Below are positions 9,093-18,132 of a DNA stretch of 58,638 nt, piece after piece. Where the stretch lies: NCBI GenBank assembly GCA_910584235.1, contig CAJTZD010000014.1:1-58638 (forward strand), given 5' to 3'. Within the stretch, counting starts at the first letter, position 1, and each line of letters starts with the position of its first letter. The position numbers and the translations under genes were made by a program. The notes below the pieces were generated by a model, which was given only the letters and a program-made list of their open reading frames with translations, was not told the DNA's origin and did no database searches. This DNA is from an uncultured Acetatifactor sp. Lineage in GTDB: Bacteria; Bacillota; Clostridia; Lachnospirales; Lachnospiraceae.

Positions 9093-9183
9093 AAAACATT
9101 TACCTCTTACTCAAAATGTGCCAAACATCAGAAGCGGTAAATCCGCAGCCGTATTTATGGGAAGTACCGGACAAGAATCGGCG

Positions 9184-9555
9184 CTACCACTGGGTTCGGA
9201 TCATCTCATTCAGCCGCTTTTCCACTTCGTCAGCCGGAATCTGATCCGAGAATAATGCTTCGATTTCCATGCAGCGCTCGGTATTTCGGGCATCGTTATG
9301 ACGGATTTCCTGATATAAAATATGCGGTTCACCGTCTATTATCAGGGTGTTATGCCCTTTTAAGGACACGCCGGAGGGCTTTTTGCGCCCTGCCAGCTTC
9401 TTTACCAGATAGAAATAATCAGTGACGATGGTGTCAATGTCCTCCAAATCTCCGCCCTCATTTACCTTTGCCATAGCGCGCAGGAGCTCGTCCTCGCGCC
9501 TTTCCATTAAAGAATCCAGTATTTTGAATAAAAATCCGTTTCCGGAATCTGCCAT
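9184..9555 (-). CDS. Hypothetical protein, 123 residues
   Basis: I do not recognise this family. The product is a soluble, charged protein (many Glu, Asp, Arg and Lys) with a helical start (ILDSLMERREDELLRAMAKV) and a central segment LKGHNTLIIDGEPHILYQEI that looks like beta strands. It lies 48 bases downstream of the minus-strand ankyrin gene and reads the same way, so it is probably in that transcript. No signal peptide or membrane segment. Confidence 0.55.
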   Translation of the reverse strand: MADSGNGFLFKILDSLMERREDELLRAMAKVNEGGDLEDIDTIVTDYFYLVKKLAGRKKPSGVSLKGHNTLIIDGEPHILYQEIRHNDARNTERCMEIEALFSDQIPADEVEKRLNEMIRTQW

Positions 9556-9603
9556 AATGTCTCCTTATAGAATGCGTCTGTCCTGCCCGGACAAAAGAGT
9601 CCG

Positions 9604-10587
9604 TCAGGAATCCGCCCCGGCCATCAGCAGCTGCTCCACGATTTCGGTATACCCTGCCTCGGAGGCATAGTACAGGGCGCTGTGGCCGTCGTTGTCCACG
9701 CTGTTTACGTCCGCCCCCGTCTCGATGAGCATGGAGGTGAAATCGTTTCTGCCGCTTTTGGCTGCCAGAATCAGGGGAGTCTGGCCGTCGGAGGTTTTCC
9801 GGTTGATGTCGGCGCCTGCGGTGAGCAGGGCTTTCCCCAGGAAAAGATCGCCTTTGTCGGCGGCGATATGTAAGGGCTCCACGCCGTCTGCGTCTGCGCA
9901 GTCGGGCCGGGCGCCTGCAGCCAGCAGGAGTTCTGTAATCATGAGATTGGACTTTCGCACCGCCAGGATCAGAGGGGATTCGCCCTCGTCGTTTAGGCTG
10001 TTTACGCTGGCAGGGTCTTTTTCCAGCAGGACTCTCACCACCTCGCTCTGTTCGTTCCAGCATGCGTGGTGGAGGGTGGTGTTGCCGTAAGTGTCGGTAT
10101 GGGACGCTTCCGCCTGGGTAAGGGCTTTCACCAGATCTCTGAGCCCGGCGGAGGTGGCGTAGTCAATAGCAGTGCGGCCGCTATTATCCTTGATGGTGAT
10201 ATCAATGTCCGGATTCTGAAGCAGCTGCAGGGCCGCGTCGGTTTTGCCGCTCTGGGCCAGCACCATTAAGGGAGTGACGCCGTCATTGTCCGTGCAGTTC
10301 ACATCCGCCCCTGCCTGGCACAGCATGGAGATAATCTGGAAATTGCCTGCCTGGGCGGCAAAATGCAGAGGCATCCGGTTCTTCTGATTGCCCAGGCTTA
10401 TGTCCGCCCCATTGTCCAGCAGAAGCTTTACCAGATCTCTGGCGCTTTTCATACAGGTATAGATCAGGGGGGTATTGCCGGATTCGTCTCTTTTGTTCAC
10501 GTCCACGCCGCCCCGCTTTAGGAACGTCTGGACCACGCCTTTCTGATTGTTTTTGCAGGCCTGCAGAAGCATATTGTCCAATTGCAT
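9604..10587 (-). CDS. Ankyrin-repeat protein, about ten repeats
   Basis: The 327-residue protein is almost entirely ankyrin repeats of about 33 residues, each with a recognisable G-x-TPL-x-x-A turn (GNTPLIYTC, GVTPLMVLA, GQTPLILAA and others) and a D/N-rich loop (GADVN, GADIN). There is no signal peptide, membrane segment or extra domain. Ankyrin repeats bind other proteins, so a scaffold role is likely; the partner is unknown. I place the start at 10587, which follows AAAGGAGA on the minus strand; the frame is open about 65 codons further without a ribosome site. A TPR-like gene lies upstream on the same strand and a larger ankyrin gene is divergent at 11279. Confidence 0.85.
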   Translation of the reverse strand: MQLDNMLLQACKNNQKGVVQTFLKRGGVDVNKRDESGNTPLIYTCMKSARDLVKLLLDNGADISLGNQKNRMPLHFAAQAGNFQIISMLCQAGADVNCTDNDGVTPLMVLAQSGKTDAALQLLQNPDIDITIKDNSGRTAIDYATSAGLRDLVKALTQAEASHTDTYGNTTLHHACWNEQSEVVRVLLEKDPASVNSLNDEGESPLILAVRKSNLMITELLLAAGARPDCADADGVEPLHIAADKGDLFLGKALLTAGADINRKTSDGQTPLILAAKSGRNDFTSMLIETGADVNSVDNDGHSALYYASEAGYTEIVEQLLMAGADS

Positions 10588-10669
10588 GGTGATTCTCCTT
10601 TCATGCTCACGAGCCATAAAGTTTGCCGCAAATTTACGGCATCTTTCGCTGGTGAAACAGGTAACTTGC

Positions 10670-11140
10670 CTATATTGTGATATGATATTGGGCCAGAAAG
10701 CGGATGGCGGGGGCGGCTTCCCGGGGGCGGTCAAGCCGGAGCAGACACAGGGCCGCAAGCCACTTGGTCCTGATGAGGCCATACCGCTCCAGCCCGTCAG
10801 GGGCCTGGGGATTCAGGGGGCGCAGAAACACGTCTTTCTCTGCGTTCACTGCCCGAAAGAACAGCTCCTTTTCCCGGATGTCCAGATCGGGAGGAGCGCC
10901 GAATGCCTGTTCCGCCCGCCGCAGGCCGGCCAGGGCCTTTTCATACTCTTCCAGCCGGTAAAGGCACAGCCCGCAGTTAAAGGCCGTGGAAGCAGACAGT
11001 CCCTCAAAATCTGTCCGTTCCAGGCAGGGCTTGGCCAGCAGCCAGGCCCCGGGCAGATCGCCCGCAGCCAGAGCCTGGTACAGTCCGCTGTCCAGGTCGG
11101 GCCGCTGGCTGGCGCTTTTGCCTTTTCCTAAAAATTCCAT
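10670..11140 (-). CDS. TPR-like helical-repeat protein, 156 residues
   Basis: The sequence shows paired helices typical of tetratricopeptide repeats (STAFNCGLCLYRLEEYEKALAGLRRAEQAF), then two further helices ending in TKWLAALCLLRLDRPREAAPAI. No catalytic motif, signal peptide or membrane segment is present. It is the first gene of a minus-strand group with the ankyrin gene 82 bases downstream, and is divergent from the second ankyrin gene at 11279 with a 138-base gap. A protein-binding helper for the ankyrin proteins is a guess from position only. Confidence 0.6.
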   Translation of the reverse strand: MEFLGKGKSASQRPDLDSGLYQALAAGDLPGAWLLAKPCLERTDFEGLSASTAFNCGLCLYRLEEYEKALAGLRRAEQAFGAPPDLDIREKELFFRAVNAEKDVFLRPLNPQAPDGLERYGLIRTKWLAALCLLRLDRPREAAPAIRFLAQYHITI

Positions 11141-11278
11141 ATCCTGTCACCGCTTTCTAATGCTTTCCATATAATGGTATCCTATCACTCCGGAAAAAAA
11201 TTGTCAAATCTAACTTCTTTCTTGTACATCCCATGAAAGAGTGCTAAAATATTTTCAAAAACGAGGAGGTACATATTT

Positions 11279-13312
11279 ATGAACATAAACGAATTGACAG
11301 ACATGCTGGTAACATCAAGCCAGCAATACAACCAGGCTAAATTTCATCCCTGGTGGGAGGGAAATCATGAAGAAGCCATTTACAGGTATAGTATTTTTTC
11401 CGGGAAGACTCTGCAGGATGCCCGGGAGTGTGTGGCGGGATGCAAAAAGGAAGAGGTGCTTTCACCGGTGGGCAATGCGGGAGTGACTTTGTTCCACCTG
11501 CTGGTGTGGCATAATTTCTATGATGTGGTGGAAGATTTGCTCCGGGCCAAAATGGTGGGCGCAGAGGAGATAGACAGGACGGACGACAAAGGCCATGGAC
11601 TGACCGCGCTCCTTTTGGCCTGTGCCTGCGGAAATGCGGCTATGGCCGGATTATTGCTGAAATACGGGGCCGACGGAGGCGCCTGTGACGCAAGGGGGAT
11701 GAATGGGTTCCACTTCCTTGTGAATCCCAAAATCCAGGAGCTGGCGATGGCCTCCGCCTGCCTGGAGTACAGCGCGGAGCAAAGAGGGGAGATTGCCCGG
11801 CTGCTGACCTGTGACATCAACCATAGGGATGAGGAGGGGATGACACCTTTGGCGCGCATGCTTTCCAGAGAATACTGTTCGGACTATACCTGGCCATTGG
11901 CAGAGTTTTTTCTGGAAAAGGGGGCTGAAACGGATTATGTGGACGCAGAGGGCAGTACGCTATTGATGATGGCTTTGAAGCACGGTCATAAGACAGCGGC
12001 CTTTCAGCTGATGGAGCGGTGTCCGCAGATGCTGGACACCGCGGACGGCAGAGGCGTGACGCCCCTGGGACATGCGGCTTCTTTTCGGGATCAGGCTATG
12101 TACACAGCCCTGAAAGACCACGGAGCCGTGGCCGACGGAGGGGAAAGCATGGAAATGTTCCCCTTAAGCCAGATAATCGGAAACGCCTTTTACGATGTGC
12201 ATGAGAAGAATAAGGACGGTCTGAGCCTGGCGCTGTATCTGGCGAAAAAGCTGATCAGGCAGGCGGATCCGGATGACGATGATGAACTGGGCGAAGTCAC
12301 GGATATCCTCCACAATGCCCTTATGGGCGATAAAGAGGCCAGTATTCTGGATGCTCTCAAGGATGCGGGATTTGATTTTACCCTGCCTGTCCACTACCAT
12401 GGAGAGAGGCTTTGTCTGCGGGACATGTGCCTGCGTCCGGCCTATGGGCCGGGGGTTATCCGGAAGCTGGCGGATCTGGGCGTGGATATGGACAGCTCTG
12501 TGGTGAGGGGGCAGACGCCGGCCTGTATCATAGCATCCGATAAGCAAAGCGGGGATTCCGAGGTCGAGGCCTATTTCGAAGAGGCGGCCAGGCTGTTGTC
12601 CGGGGAGTCCATGGGGCAGTTGTCCGATGCCGGGGAAGCCGCCGTCCATCTGGCCGCCAGGAGAGGGCATATGGGCATGCTGAAAGTCATGGCAGAAAAG
12701 GGCGTGGATCTGAATCTTGCCAAGGACGCCCCTGCCCGGGCCGGCATGACGCCCCTCCATGAGGCCTGTGCCGCCGGCCGCGGGGATGTGGTAAAGATGC
12801 TCATGGATGCCGGAGCGGATGATACCAGGAAAGATCTGGAGGGCGAGACCCCGGCCCACGCTGCCCTTATGGAGGATAAGTGGGGCAGCAATAAGCTGAC
12901 CGAGGAACAGAGGGCCGGTGTGCTGAGAGAACTGAAGCATCTGGACATTCCCCGAAACGATGGGAAGACGCCGTTTATGCTCCTGGGTTTTGACCACAGA
13001 GAGCTGTTGCCCATTTTTCTGGAGGCAGGAGTGGACGTGAACCACAGAGACAACATGGGGCGGACGGCCATGATGCTCAATTCGAACAAAGATATGATTA
13101 AGGAGCTGCTTAAGGCGGGGGCTGATGTAAATCTGGCGGATAATGAGGGCAATACCGCGCTGCACTATGCCCTGATAGAGTATAATGAGGGAACGGCGAG
13201 GTACCTGATCAAAAAGGGCGCCGACTACAACCGCGCCAACAACGATGGCCAGACGCCTGCGGACATTGCCGTGGAAAGAGGATTCGAGGGCGTGCTGGAA
13301 CTGATGGTATAG
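11279..13312 (+). CDS. Large ankyrin-repeat protein
   Basis: A 677-residue soluble protein. Ankyrin repeats are clear at about residues 80-160 (GLTALLLACACGNAAMAGLLLKYGAD), 180-280, and again from about 455 to the end (AAVHLAARRGHMGMLKVMAEKG, GNTALHYALIEYNEG, GQTPADIAVERGF). The region between, about 290-450, is more diverged. The first 80 residues do not show the repeat. A GAGGAGG ribosome site lies about 10 bases before the ATG at 11279. No signal peptide or enzyme motif. It diverges from the TPR/ankyrin group at 9184-11140 and is followed by a response regulator gene 62 bases later, which probably has its own promoter. Confidence 0.85.
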   Translation: MNINELTDMLVTSSQQYNQAKFHPWWEGNHEEAIYRYSIFSGKTLQDARECVAGCKKEEVLSPVGNAGVTLFHLLVWHNFYDVVEDLLRAKMVGAEEIDRTDDKGHGLTALLLACACGNAAMAGLLLKYGADGGACDARGMNGFHFLVNPKIQELAMASACLEYSAEQRGEIARLLTCDINHRDEEGMTPLARMLSREYCSDYTWPLAEFFLEKGAETDYVDAEGSTLLMMALKHGHKTAAFQLMERCPQMLDTADGRGVTPLGHAASFRDQAMYTALKDHGAVADGGESMEMFPLSQIIGNAFYDVHEKNKDGLSLALYLAKKLIRQADPDDDDELGEVTDILHNALMGDKEASILDALKDAGFDFTLPVHYHGERLCLRDMCLRPAYGPGVIRKLADLGVDMDSSVVRGQTPACIIASDKQSGDSEVEAYFEEAARLLSGESMGQLSDAGEAAVHLAARRGHMGMLKVMAEKGVDLNLAKDAPARAGMTPLHEACAAGRGDVVKMLMDAGADDTRKDLEGETPAHAALMEDKWGSNKLTEEQRAGVLRELKHLDIPRNDGKTPFMLLGFDHRELLPIFLEAGVDVNHRDNMGRTAMMLNSNKDMIKELLKAGADVNLADNEGNTALHYALIEYNEGTARYLIKKGADYNRANNDGQTPADIAVERGFEGVLELMV

Positions 13313-13374
13313 GCGGGCTTGACGCGCCGCTGCGGGGAAAAGCGGAGGGAAAATCAGGAAAGAGGGATAGAGAT

Positions 13375-14046
13375 ATGTACCGCATCATGATCATAGAGGA
13401 CGACATGTCCATGGCAAATGCCATGAAGAAACAGATTGAGGCCTGGGGGAACCAGTGCCTGTGCGTGGAAGATTTCCGGAATATCGTTCCCGCCTTTGCG
13501 GAGTATGACCCTCACATGGTGCTGATGGATATCATGCTGCCTTTCTTCAACGGCTATCACTGGTGCAGCGAAATCCGCAAGATTTCCAATGTGCCGGTGG
13601 TCTTCCTTTCCTCTGCCGCCGACAAGATGAACATAGTCATGGCGATGAACATGGGCGGGGACGATTTCATCCCAAAGCCGGTGGACCCTGAGGTGATGAT
13701 GGCCAAGATACAGGCCGTGCTGCGCAGGACCTATGACATGGCCGGGATGGTGCCTGTGTTGGAACATAGGGGGGCAGTACTGAATCTCAACAGCGCCTCC
13801 CTGATCTATGAGGGGAAGAAGATTGAGCTGACCAAGAATGAATTCCGGATTCTCCAGACACTTCTCAAGAACAAGGGGAAAGTGGTCAGCCGGGACACTT
13901 TGATGGTAAAGCTCTGGGAGATGGATTCCTATGTGGAGGAAAACACGCTGACCGTTAATGTCACCAGGCTGCGCAAAAAGCTGGAGACGGCAGGACTGGC
14001 GGATTTTATCAAGACAAAGGTGGGCAGCGGCTACATCGTGGAGTGA
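13375..14046 (+). CDS. bceR: OmpR-family response regulator, BceR-like
   Basis: A 223-residue regulator. Residues 1-115 form a receiver with the acidic pair in IIEDD, phosphoacceptor Asp in VLMDIMLP, Ser in VVFLSSA and Lys in FIPKPVDP. Residues 130-223 form an OmpR-type winged helix (LTKNEFRILQTLL, ENTLTVNVTRLRKKLE, GSGYIVE). Gene order regulator-kinase-ATPase-permease is that of Bce/Psd peptide-antibiotic modules, where the regulator turns on the transporter genes. Matching direct repeats are seen ahead of the ATPase gene. A purine-rich ribosome site precedes the ATG. Confidence 0.88.
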   Translation: MYRIMIIEDDMSMANAMKKQIEAWGNQCLCVEDFRNIVPAFAEYDPHMVLMDIMLPFFNGYHWCSEIRKISNVPVVFLSSAADKMNIVMAMNMGGDDFIPKPVDPEVMMAKIQAVLRRTYDMAGMVPVLEHRGAVLNLNSASLIYEGKKIELTKNEFRILQTLLKNKGKVVSRDTLMVKLWEMDSYVEENTLTVNVTRLRKKLETAGLADFIKTKVGSGYIVE

Positions 14047-14088
14047 GCGGCGCAGATGACCGGACAGGCATGATCGGGAGATTGGCCG

Positions 14089-15129
14089 ATGTACGATATG
14101 GAAGCGCGCAGGGGTACGGGCATGAAAGAGGAAAAATGGTATCATTTATTGAAATATTTCCTGTGGCAGCACCGCTGGCAAGGAGCCTTATGCGGGGCTT
14201 TTGCCGGTGTGTTTGCCCTGATCTTTACTTTGTATGATCTGGAGACAGAGGCAGTGCTGTATGCGTCGGGACTGTGTCTGCTGCTGGGGACAGGGGCGCT
14301 GACGGTCTCTTTTTCTTCCTACTGCAGGGAACATCGGCAGCGACAGCAGATTTTGCAGAACGTGGAACTTCTGTCGGACAATATCCCAAAGCCGCGGACC
14401 CTGGCAGAGGCGGATTATCAAGAAATGCTGGTGAAGCTGAAAGGGGCATATGACAGGAACCTGACGGAATGGCAGAAAGAGCGCAGGGAGAGCATGGATT
14501 ACTATACCACCTGGGTGCACCAGATCAAGACGCCCATTTCCGTCATGCGCATGATGCTGCGGGAAGAGGACAAGGAGGAATACAGAGAACTTCTGGAGCA
14601 GCTGTTCTGGGTGGAACAGTATGTGGGGATGGCCCTGAACTGGATGCGGCTGGGAAGCGATTCCTCGGACTTTGTGTTTGAAGAATGCTCTCTGGACAAA
14701 ATCATCCGGCAGGCCCTGCACAAATACGCGTCCCAGTTTGTCAGGAGTAAGATCCGCCTTTCCTATGAAGCCACGGAAGTCTCTGTACTGACCGATGAAA
14801 AATGGCTGCTCTTTATCATTGAGCAGCTTCTGTCCAATGCGGTGAAATATACCAAAAAGGGAAGCGTCTCCATCACGGTGACGCCGGATAAGGTGCTGCG
14901 CATAGCGGACACGGGAATCGGAATCGCGCCGGAGGATGTACCGCGGATCTTTGAGAAAGGCTTCACCGGGTACAACGGCAGGGCGGACAAGAAATCCACC
15001 GGCCTGGGACTGTATCTGTGCCGTCTGACAGCGGAGAAACTGTCCCACAGAATAAGCGTGGAGTCCCGGGTAGGGGAGGGGACTGTATTTTTGCTGGACT
15101 TGCACAGTGATGAACTTTGGGTAGAATAG
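14089..15129 (+). CDS. bceS: BceS-like intramembrane-sensing histidine kinase
   Basis: A 346-residue kinase with two membrane segments near residues 30-75 and only a very short loop between them, the mark of intramembrane-sensing kinases that detect stimulus through their transporter. Phosphoacceptor H lies in YYTTWVHQIKTPISVM. The ATPase domain has LLSNAVKYTKKG, IADTGIGIAPED and STGLGLYLC. The start at 14089 follows GGGAG at 14076-14080; an in-frame ATG at 14122 is a weaker choice. The gene lies 42 bases after the regulator. In Bce modules the kinase reports antibiotic flux through the BceAB transporter. Confidence 0.88.
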   Translation: MYDMEARRGTGMKEEKWYHLLKYFLWQHRWQGALCGAFAGVFALIFTLYDLETEAVLYASGLCLLLGTGALTVSFSSYCREHRQRQQILQNVELLSDNIPKPRTLAEADYQEMLVKLKGAYDRNLTEWQKERRESMDYYTTWVHQIKTPISVMRMMLREEDKEEYRELLEQLFWVEQYVGMALNWMRLGSDSSDFVFEECSLDKIIRQALHKYASQFVRSKIRLSYEATEVSVLTDEKWLLFIIEQLLSNAVKYTKKGSVSITVTPDKVLRIADTGIGIAPEDVPRIFEKGFTGYNGRADKKSTGLGLYLCRLTAEKLSHRISVESRVGEGTVFLLDLHSDELWVE

Positions 15130-15144
15130 ATAAAACTTACAAAA

Positions 15145-15210
15145 ATGTCACATGATAAGGCGAGAATGTCACTCGATTCGATGTCGGGGCTTTTCGCCTT
15201 TTTGTATAAT
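15145..15210 (+). promoter_or_regulatory. Regulator direct repeats and promoter ahead of bceAB
   Basis: ATGTCAC occurs at 15145-15151 and again at 15166-15172, exactly 21 bases apart (two helix turns), with a partial ATGTCG at 15181. The -10 TATAAT is at 15205-15210 and no good -35 is visible 17 bases before it. Paired same-face repeats ahead of a promoter with a poor -35 are what is expected for activation by the BceR-like protein just upstream. The site identity is inferred. Confidence 0.6.
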
Positions 15211-15244
15211 AGGTTCATCAGTTAAAACAAGGAGGTCAATTGAA

Positions 15245-16009
15245 ATGGTTCTATTAGAAGCGCAGGGGCTTAGAAAGGTATATACGACACGGTTTGGAGG
15301 AAATCAGGTACAGGCGCTGACCAATGTGTCCTTTTCCGTGGAACAGGGCGAATATGTGGCGATCATGGGCGAGTCCGGCTCCGGAAAGACTACACTTTTG
15401 AATATTTTGGCGGCGCTGGATAAGCCCACGGGCGGACAGGTGCTTTTGTCAGGTAAGAGTCTGTGGAATGTAAAGGAAAAGGAACTGGCGGCTTTCCGCC
15501 GCAACAATCTGGGATTCGTATTCCAGGATTTTAATCTGTTGGATACCTTTTCCATACAGGACAATATCTTCCTGCCCCTGGTGCTGGGGGGCAATGATTA
15601 CAGAGAAATGGAAAAAAGGCTGCAGCCCATTGCGGATAAGCTGGGCATCCGGGATATCCTGGGGAAATACCCCTATGAGGTATCCGGAGGCCAGAAGCAG
15701 AGAGCGGCAGTGGCCAGGGCCCTGATTACGAATCCGCAGCTGATTCTGGCAGACGAGCCTACCGGCGCTCTGGACTCCAAGGCGACCGACGGTCTGCTCA
15801 GGGTGTTCAATGAGATCAACGAAGACGGACAGACCATCATCATGGTAACCCATTCCACCAAAGCCGCCAGCCATGCAGGGAGGGTGCTGTTCATTAAGGA
15901 CGGAGAGGTGTTCCATCAGATTTACCGGGGAAACAGTACCAATGAGCAGCTCTACCAGAAGATTTCCGACACGTTGACCCTGCTGACCACAGGAGGGAAA
16001 AGCGCATGA
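15245..16009 (+). CDS. bceA: BceA-like ABC transporter ATPase
   Basis: A 254-residue ATPase of the MacB/BceA group. Walker A GESGSGKTT near residue 42, Q-loop VFQDFNLLD, signature VSGGQKQR, Walker B LILADEPTGALDS and H-loop MVTHST are all present. The start at 15245 follows AAGGAGG; the frame is open for 31 more codons without a ribosome site. Its end overlaps the start of the permease gene by 4 bases (ATGA), so the two are translated together. With BceB it acts in resistance to cell-wall-active peptides such as bacitracin-type compounds; which one cannot be told. Confidence 0.92.
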   Translation: MVLLEAQGLRKVYTTRFGGNQVQALTNVSFSVEQGEYVAIMGESGSGKTTLLNILAALDKPTGGQVLLSGKSLWNVKEKELAAFRRNNLGFVFQDFNLLDTFSIQDNIFLPLVLGGNDYREMEKRLQPIADKLGIRDILGKYPYEVSGGQKQRAAVARALITNPQLILADEPTGALDSKATDGLLRVFNEINEDGQTIIMVTHSTKAASHAGRVLFIKDGEVFHQIYRGNSTNEQLYQKISDTLTLLTTGGKSA

Positions 16010-17991
16010 GAAAGATTTTTTATCCGAAGCTGGCGGCGGGCAATATCAGGAAGAATGCCAGTATTTATTTTCCCTATCTTTTGACCTGTGTCATCACCAT
16101 CGCAATGTACTGTATCATCAGATCCCTGTCCCTGAACCCGGGGATACAGGAAATGCTGGGCGGAGGCTTCCTGAGTGAGATCATGTATCTGGGAAGCAGG
16201 GTTGTGGCGGTCTTTGCCGTGATCTTCCTGTTCTATACCAACAGCTTCCTTGTGAAGCGCAGAAAAAAGGAGTTCGGTCTGTTCAATGTCTTAGGCATGG
16301 AGAAGCGGCATCTTTCCAGAATGCTGGGCTGGGAATGCATTTATATGACATTGGTCAGTCTCCTGTTTGGCCTGGGGATCGGCATTGCGCTGGACAAGGT
16401 CATGTATCTGGTGGTGGGCAAGGTGATAGCCCAGACAGTGGCTCTGGGATTTTTCATCTCGGGGAAAGCCATCGGAGAGACGGCTGTACTGTTTGGCCTG
16501 ATTTTCCTATTCATCTGTCTTTATTCCGTCCGGGAGGTCTATCGGGCAGACCCGATTGAGCTGCTCCGGGCCGGGAACGCGGGAGAACGGGAACCGAAGA
16601 CAAAGTGGATCATGGCCCTGGCGGGGGTCGCAGCGCTGGGCGGCGGTTACTATATCGCCATCACTGTCCGCAATCCTATCGCGTCCATTCTCCTGTTCTT
16701 CGTGGCGGTGATATTGGTGGTCATCGGAACTTATTTGTTGTTTACGGCCGGGAGTATCGCGCTTCTGAAGATATTGCGCAAGAACAAGGCATATTATTAC
16801 CGGACCAGGCATTTCGTCAGTGTATCCGGTATGATCTACCGCATGAAGCAGAATGCGGTGGGGCTTGCAAATATCTGTATTCTGTCCACCATGGTGCTGG
16901 TAATGGTGTCAACTACCACTTCCCTGATGATCGGTATGGAGGATGTGGTGAGGGAGCGCTATCCGGCGGATATTATGATCTACTTCCGTGAAAATACGCC
17001 CCAGGGAAACCAGGCGGGTATAGAGACGGTCCGGGCCTTTTGCAGAGACCGGGGGGTGACTGTGACGGATGAGACGGCTTACGTGTATCTGGGGATTTCG
17101 GGCTCTCAGGAATACCAGTATGAGGAAGCTAATGAGGCGGAGGTATCACCTACAGTGGATTCCATGGATGAGCTGTTCTTTATCACACTGGATGACTATA
17201 ATGCTGTAATGGGGGAACGGAAGACTCTGACAGAGGATGAGATTCTGATCTATTCCAACCGGAGTTCCTATGAGCATTCCACGTTCAGGCTGTTCGGCAG
17301 GGAGTACAAGGTGGCGGAGAAGCTGGATTCCTTTGTGGGGAACGGCATGTACGCGGCCAATATCTACAACACCCTGTTTATCGTGGTTCCCGATCAGGAG
17401 ACGCTGTTTGAGATCTACGACAGGCAAAAAGAGTTTCTGGGGGAGAATGCCAGAAATATCAAGCAGGTCTACGGCTTCAATATAGACGGCAGCCAGGAGG
17501 AGCAGAATGCATTTTACAATGGGCTGATAGACTGCTTTAACCAAAACCGGATAAGCGCCCTGACAGAGGGACGGGCGGAGGCGAGAAATTCTTTCGTATC
17601 CCTGTACGGTGGGCTGTTTTTCATCGGCGTGCTCCTGGGTGTGCTCTTTGTCATGGCCACGGTGCTGATCATATATTATAAGCAGATTTCGGAGGGGTAT
17701 GACGACAGACAGAGATTCACTATCATGCAGAAAGTGGGGATGAGCAGGGAGGAAGTGAAAGCAGCCATTCATTCTCAGGTAGTGACCGTGTTCTTCCTGC
17801 CGCTGATCGTGGCGGGAATCCATGTGGCAGCGGCATTTCCTCTGATCTCCAGGCTGCTGCTACTGATGCAGCTGACCAATACAAAGCTCTTTATCGCCTG
17901 CACCGGGGCATGCTTCCTGTTGTTTGCGGTTATGTATGTCTTCGTATATAACCAGACGGCGAGGACCTATTACAGGATTGTCAGTAGATAA
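16006..17991 (+). CDS. bceB: BceB-like ABC transporter permease
   Basis: A 661-residue membrane protein with the BceB layout: one N-terminal helix (FPYLLTCVITIAMYCII), a group of helices to about residue 260, another pair near 285-310, a large extracellular domain at about 320-530, and three C-terminal helices (LFFIGVLLGVLFVMATVLIIYY and following). The extracellular domain is the part that in this family recognises the peptide antibiotic and talks to the kinase. The start ATGA overlaps the ATPase stop. Length matches the family. No terminator is obvious directly after it. Confidence 0.9.
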   Translation: MRKIFYPKLAAGNIRKNASIYFPYLLTCVITIAMYCIIRSLSLNPGIQEMLGGGFLSEIMYLGSRVVAVFAVIFLFYTNSFLVKRRKKEFGLFNVLGMEKRHLSRMLGWECIYMTLVSLLFGLGIGIALDKVMYLVVGKVIAQTVALGFFISGKAIGETAVLFGLIFLFICLYSVREVYRADPIELLRAGNAGEREPKTKWIMALAGVAALGGGYYIAITVRNPIASILLFFVAVILVVIGTYLLFTAGSIALLKILRKNKAYYYRTRHFVSVSGMIYRMKQNAVGLANICILSTMVLVMVSTTTSLMIGMEDVVRERYPADIMIYFRENTPQGNQAGIETVRAFCRDRGVTVTDETAYVYLGISGSQEYQYEEANEAEVSPTVDSMDELFFITLDDYNAVMGERKTLTEDEILIYSNRSSYEHSTFRLFGREYKVAEKLDSFVGNGMYAANIYNTLFIVVPDQETLFEIYDRQKEFLGENARNIKQVYGFNIDGSQEEQNAFYNGLIDCFNQNRISALTEGRAEARNSFVSLYGGLFFIGVLLGVLFVMATVLIIYYKQISEGYDDRQRFTIMQKVGMSREEVKAAIHSQVVTVFFLPLIVAGIHVAAAFPLISRLLLLMQLTNTKLFIACTGACFLLFAVMYVFVYNQTARTYYRIVSR

Positions 17992-18103
17992 GCGTTCACA
18001 TTGTTGACGGCATTCATCGTCAGACGCATCCTGTTCAGACATTAGAAACATGCCGCAAAAGCAGAGTGAACGAAATATACGTCTTGTAAGCGAAGAAAAT
18101 GGT

Positions 18104-18130
18104 AAAAGGGAGAGCTTCATATGCTCTCCC
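18104..18130 (-). terminator. Terminator of the hybrid kinase transcript
   Basis: An 8-bp stem GGGAGAGC/GCTCTCCC (18108-18115 with 18123-18130) closes a 7-base loop. On the minus strand it is followed by a short U-run (18104-18107). It begins 3 bases after the stop codon of the kinase at 18133. Confidence 0.65.
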
Positions 18131-18132
18131 TC

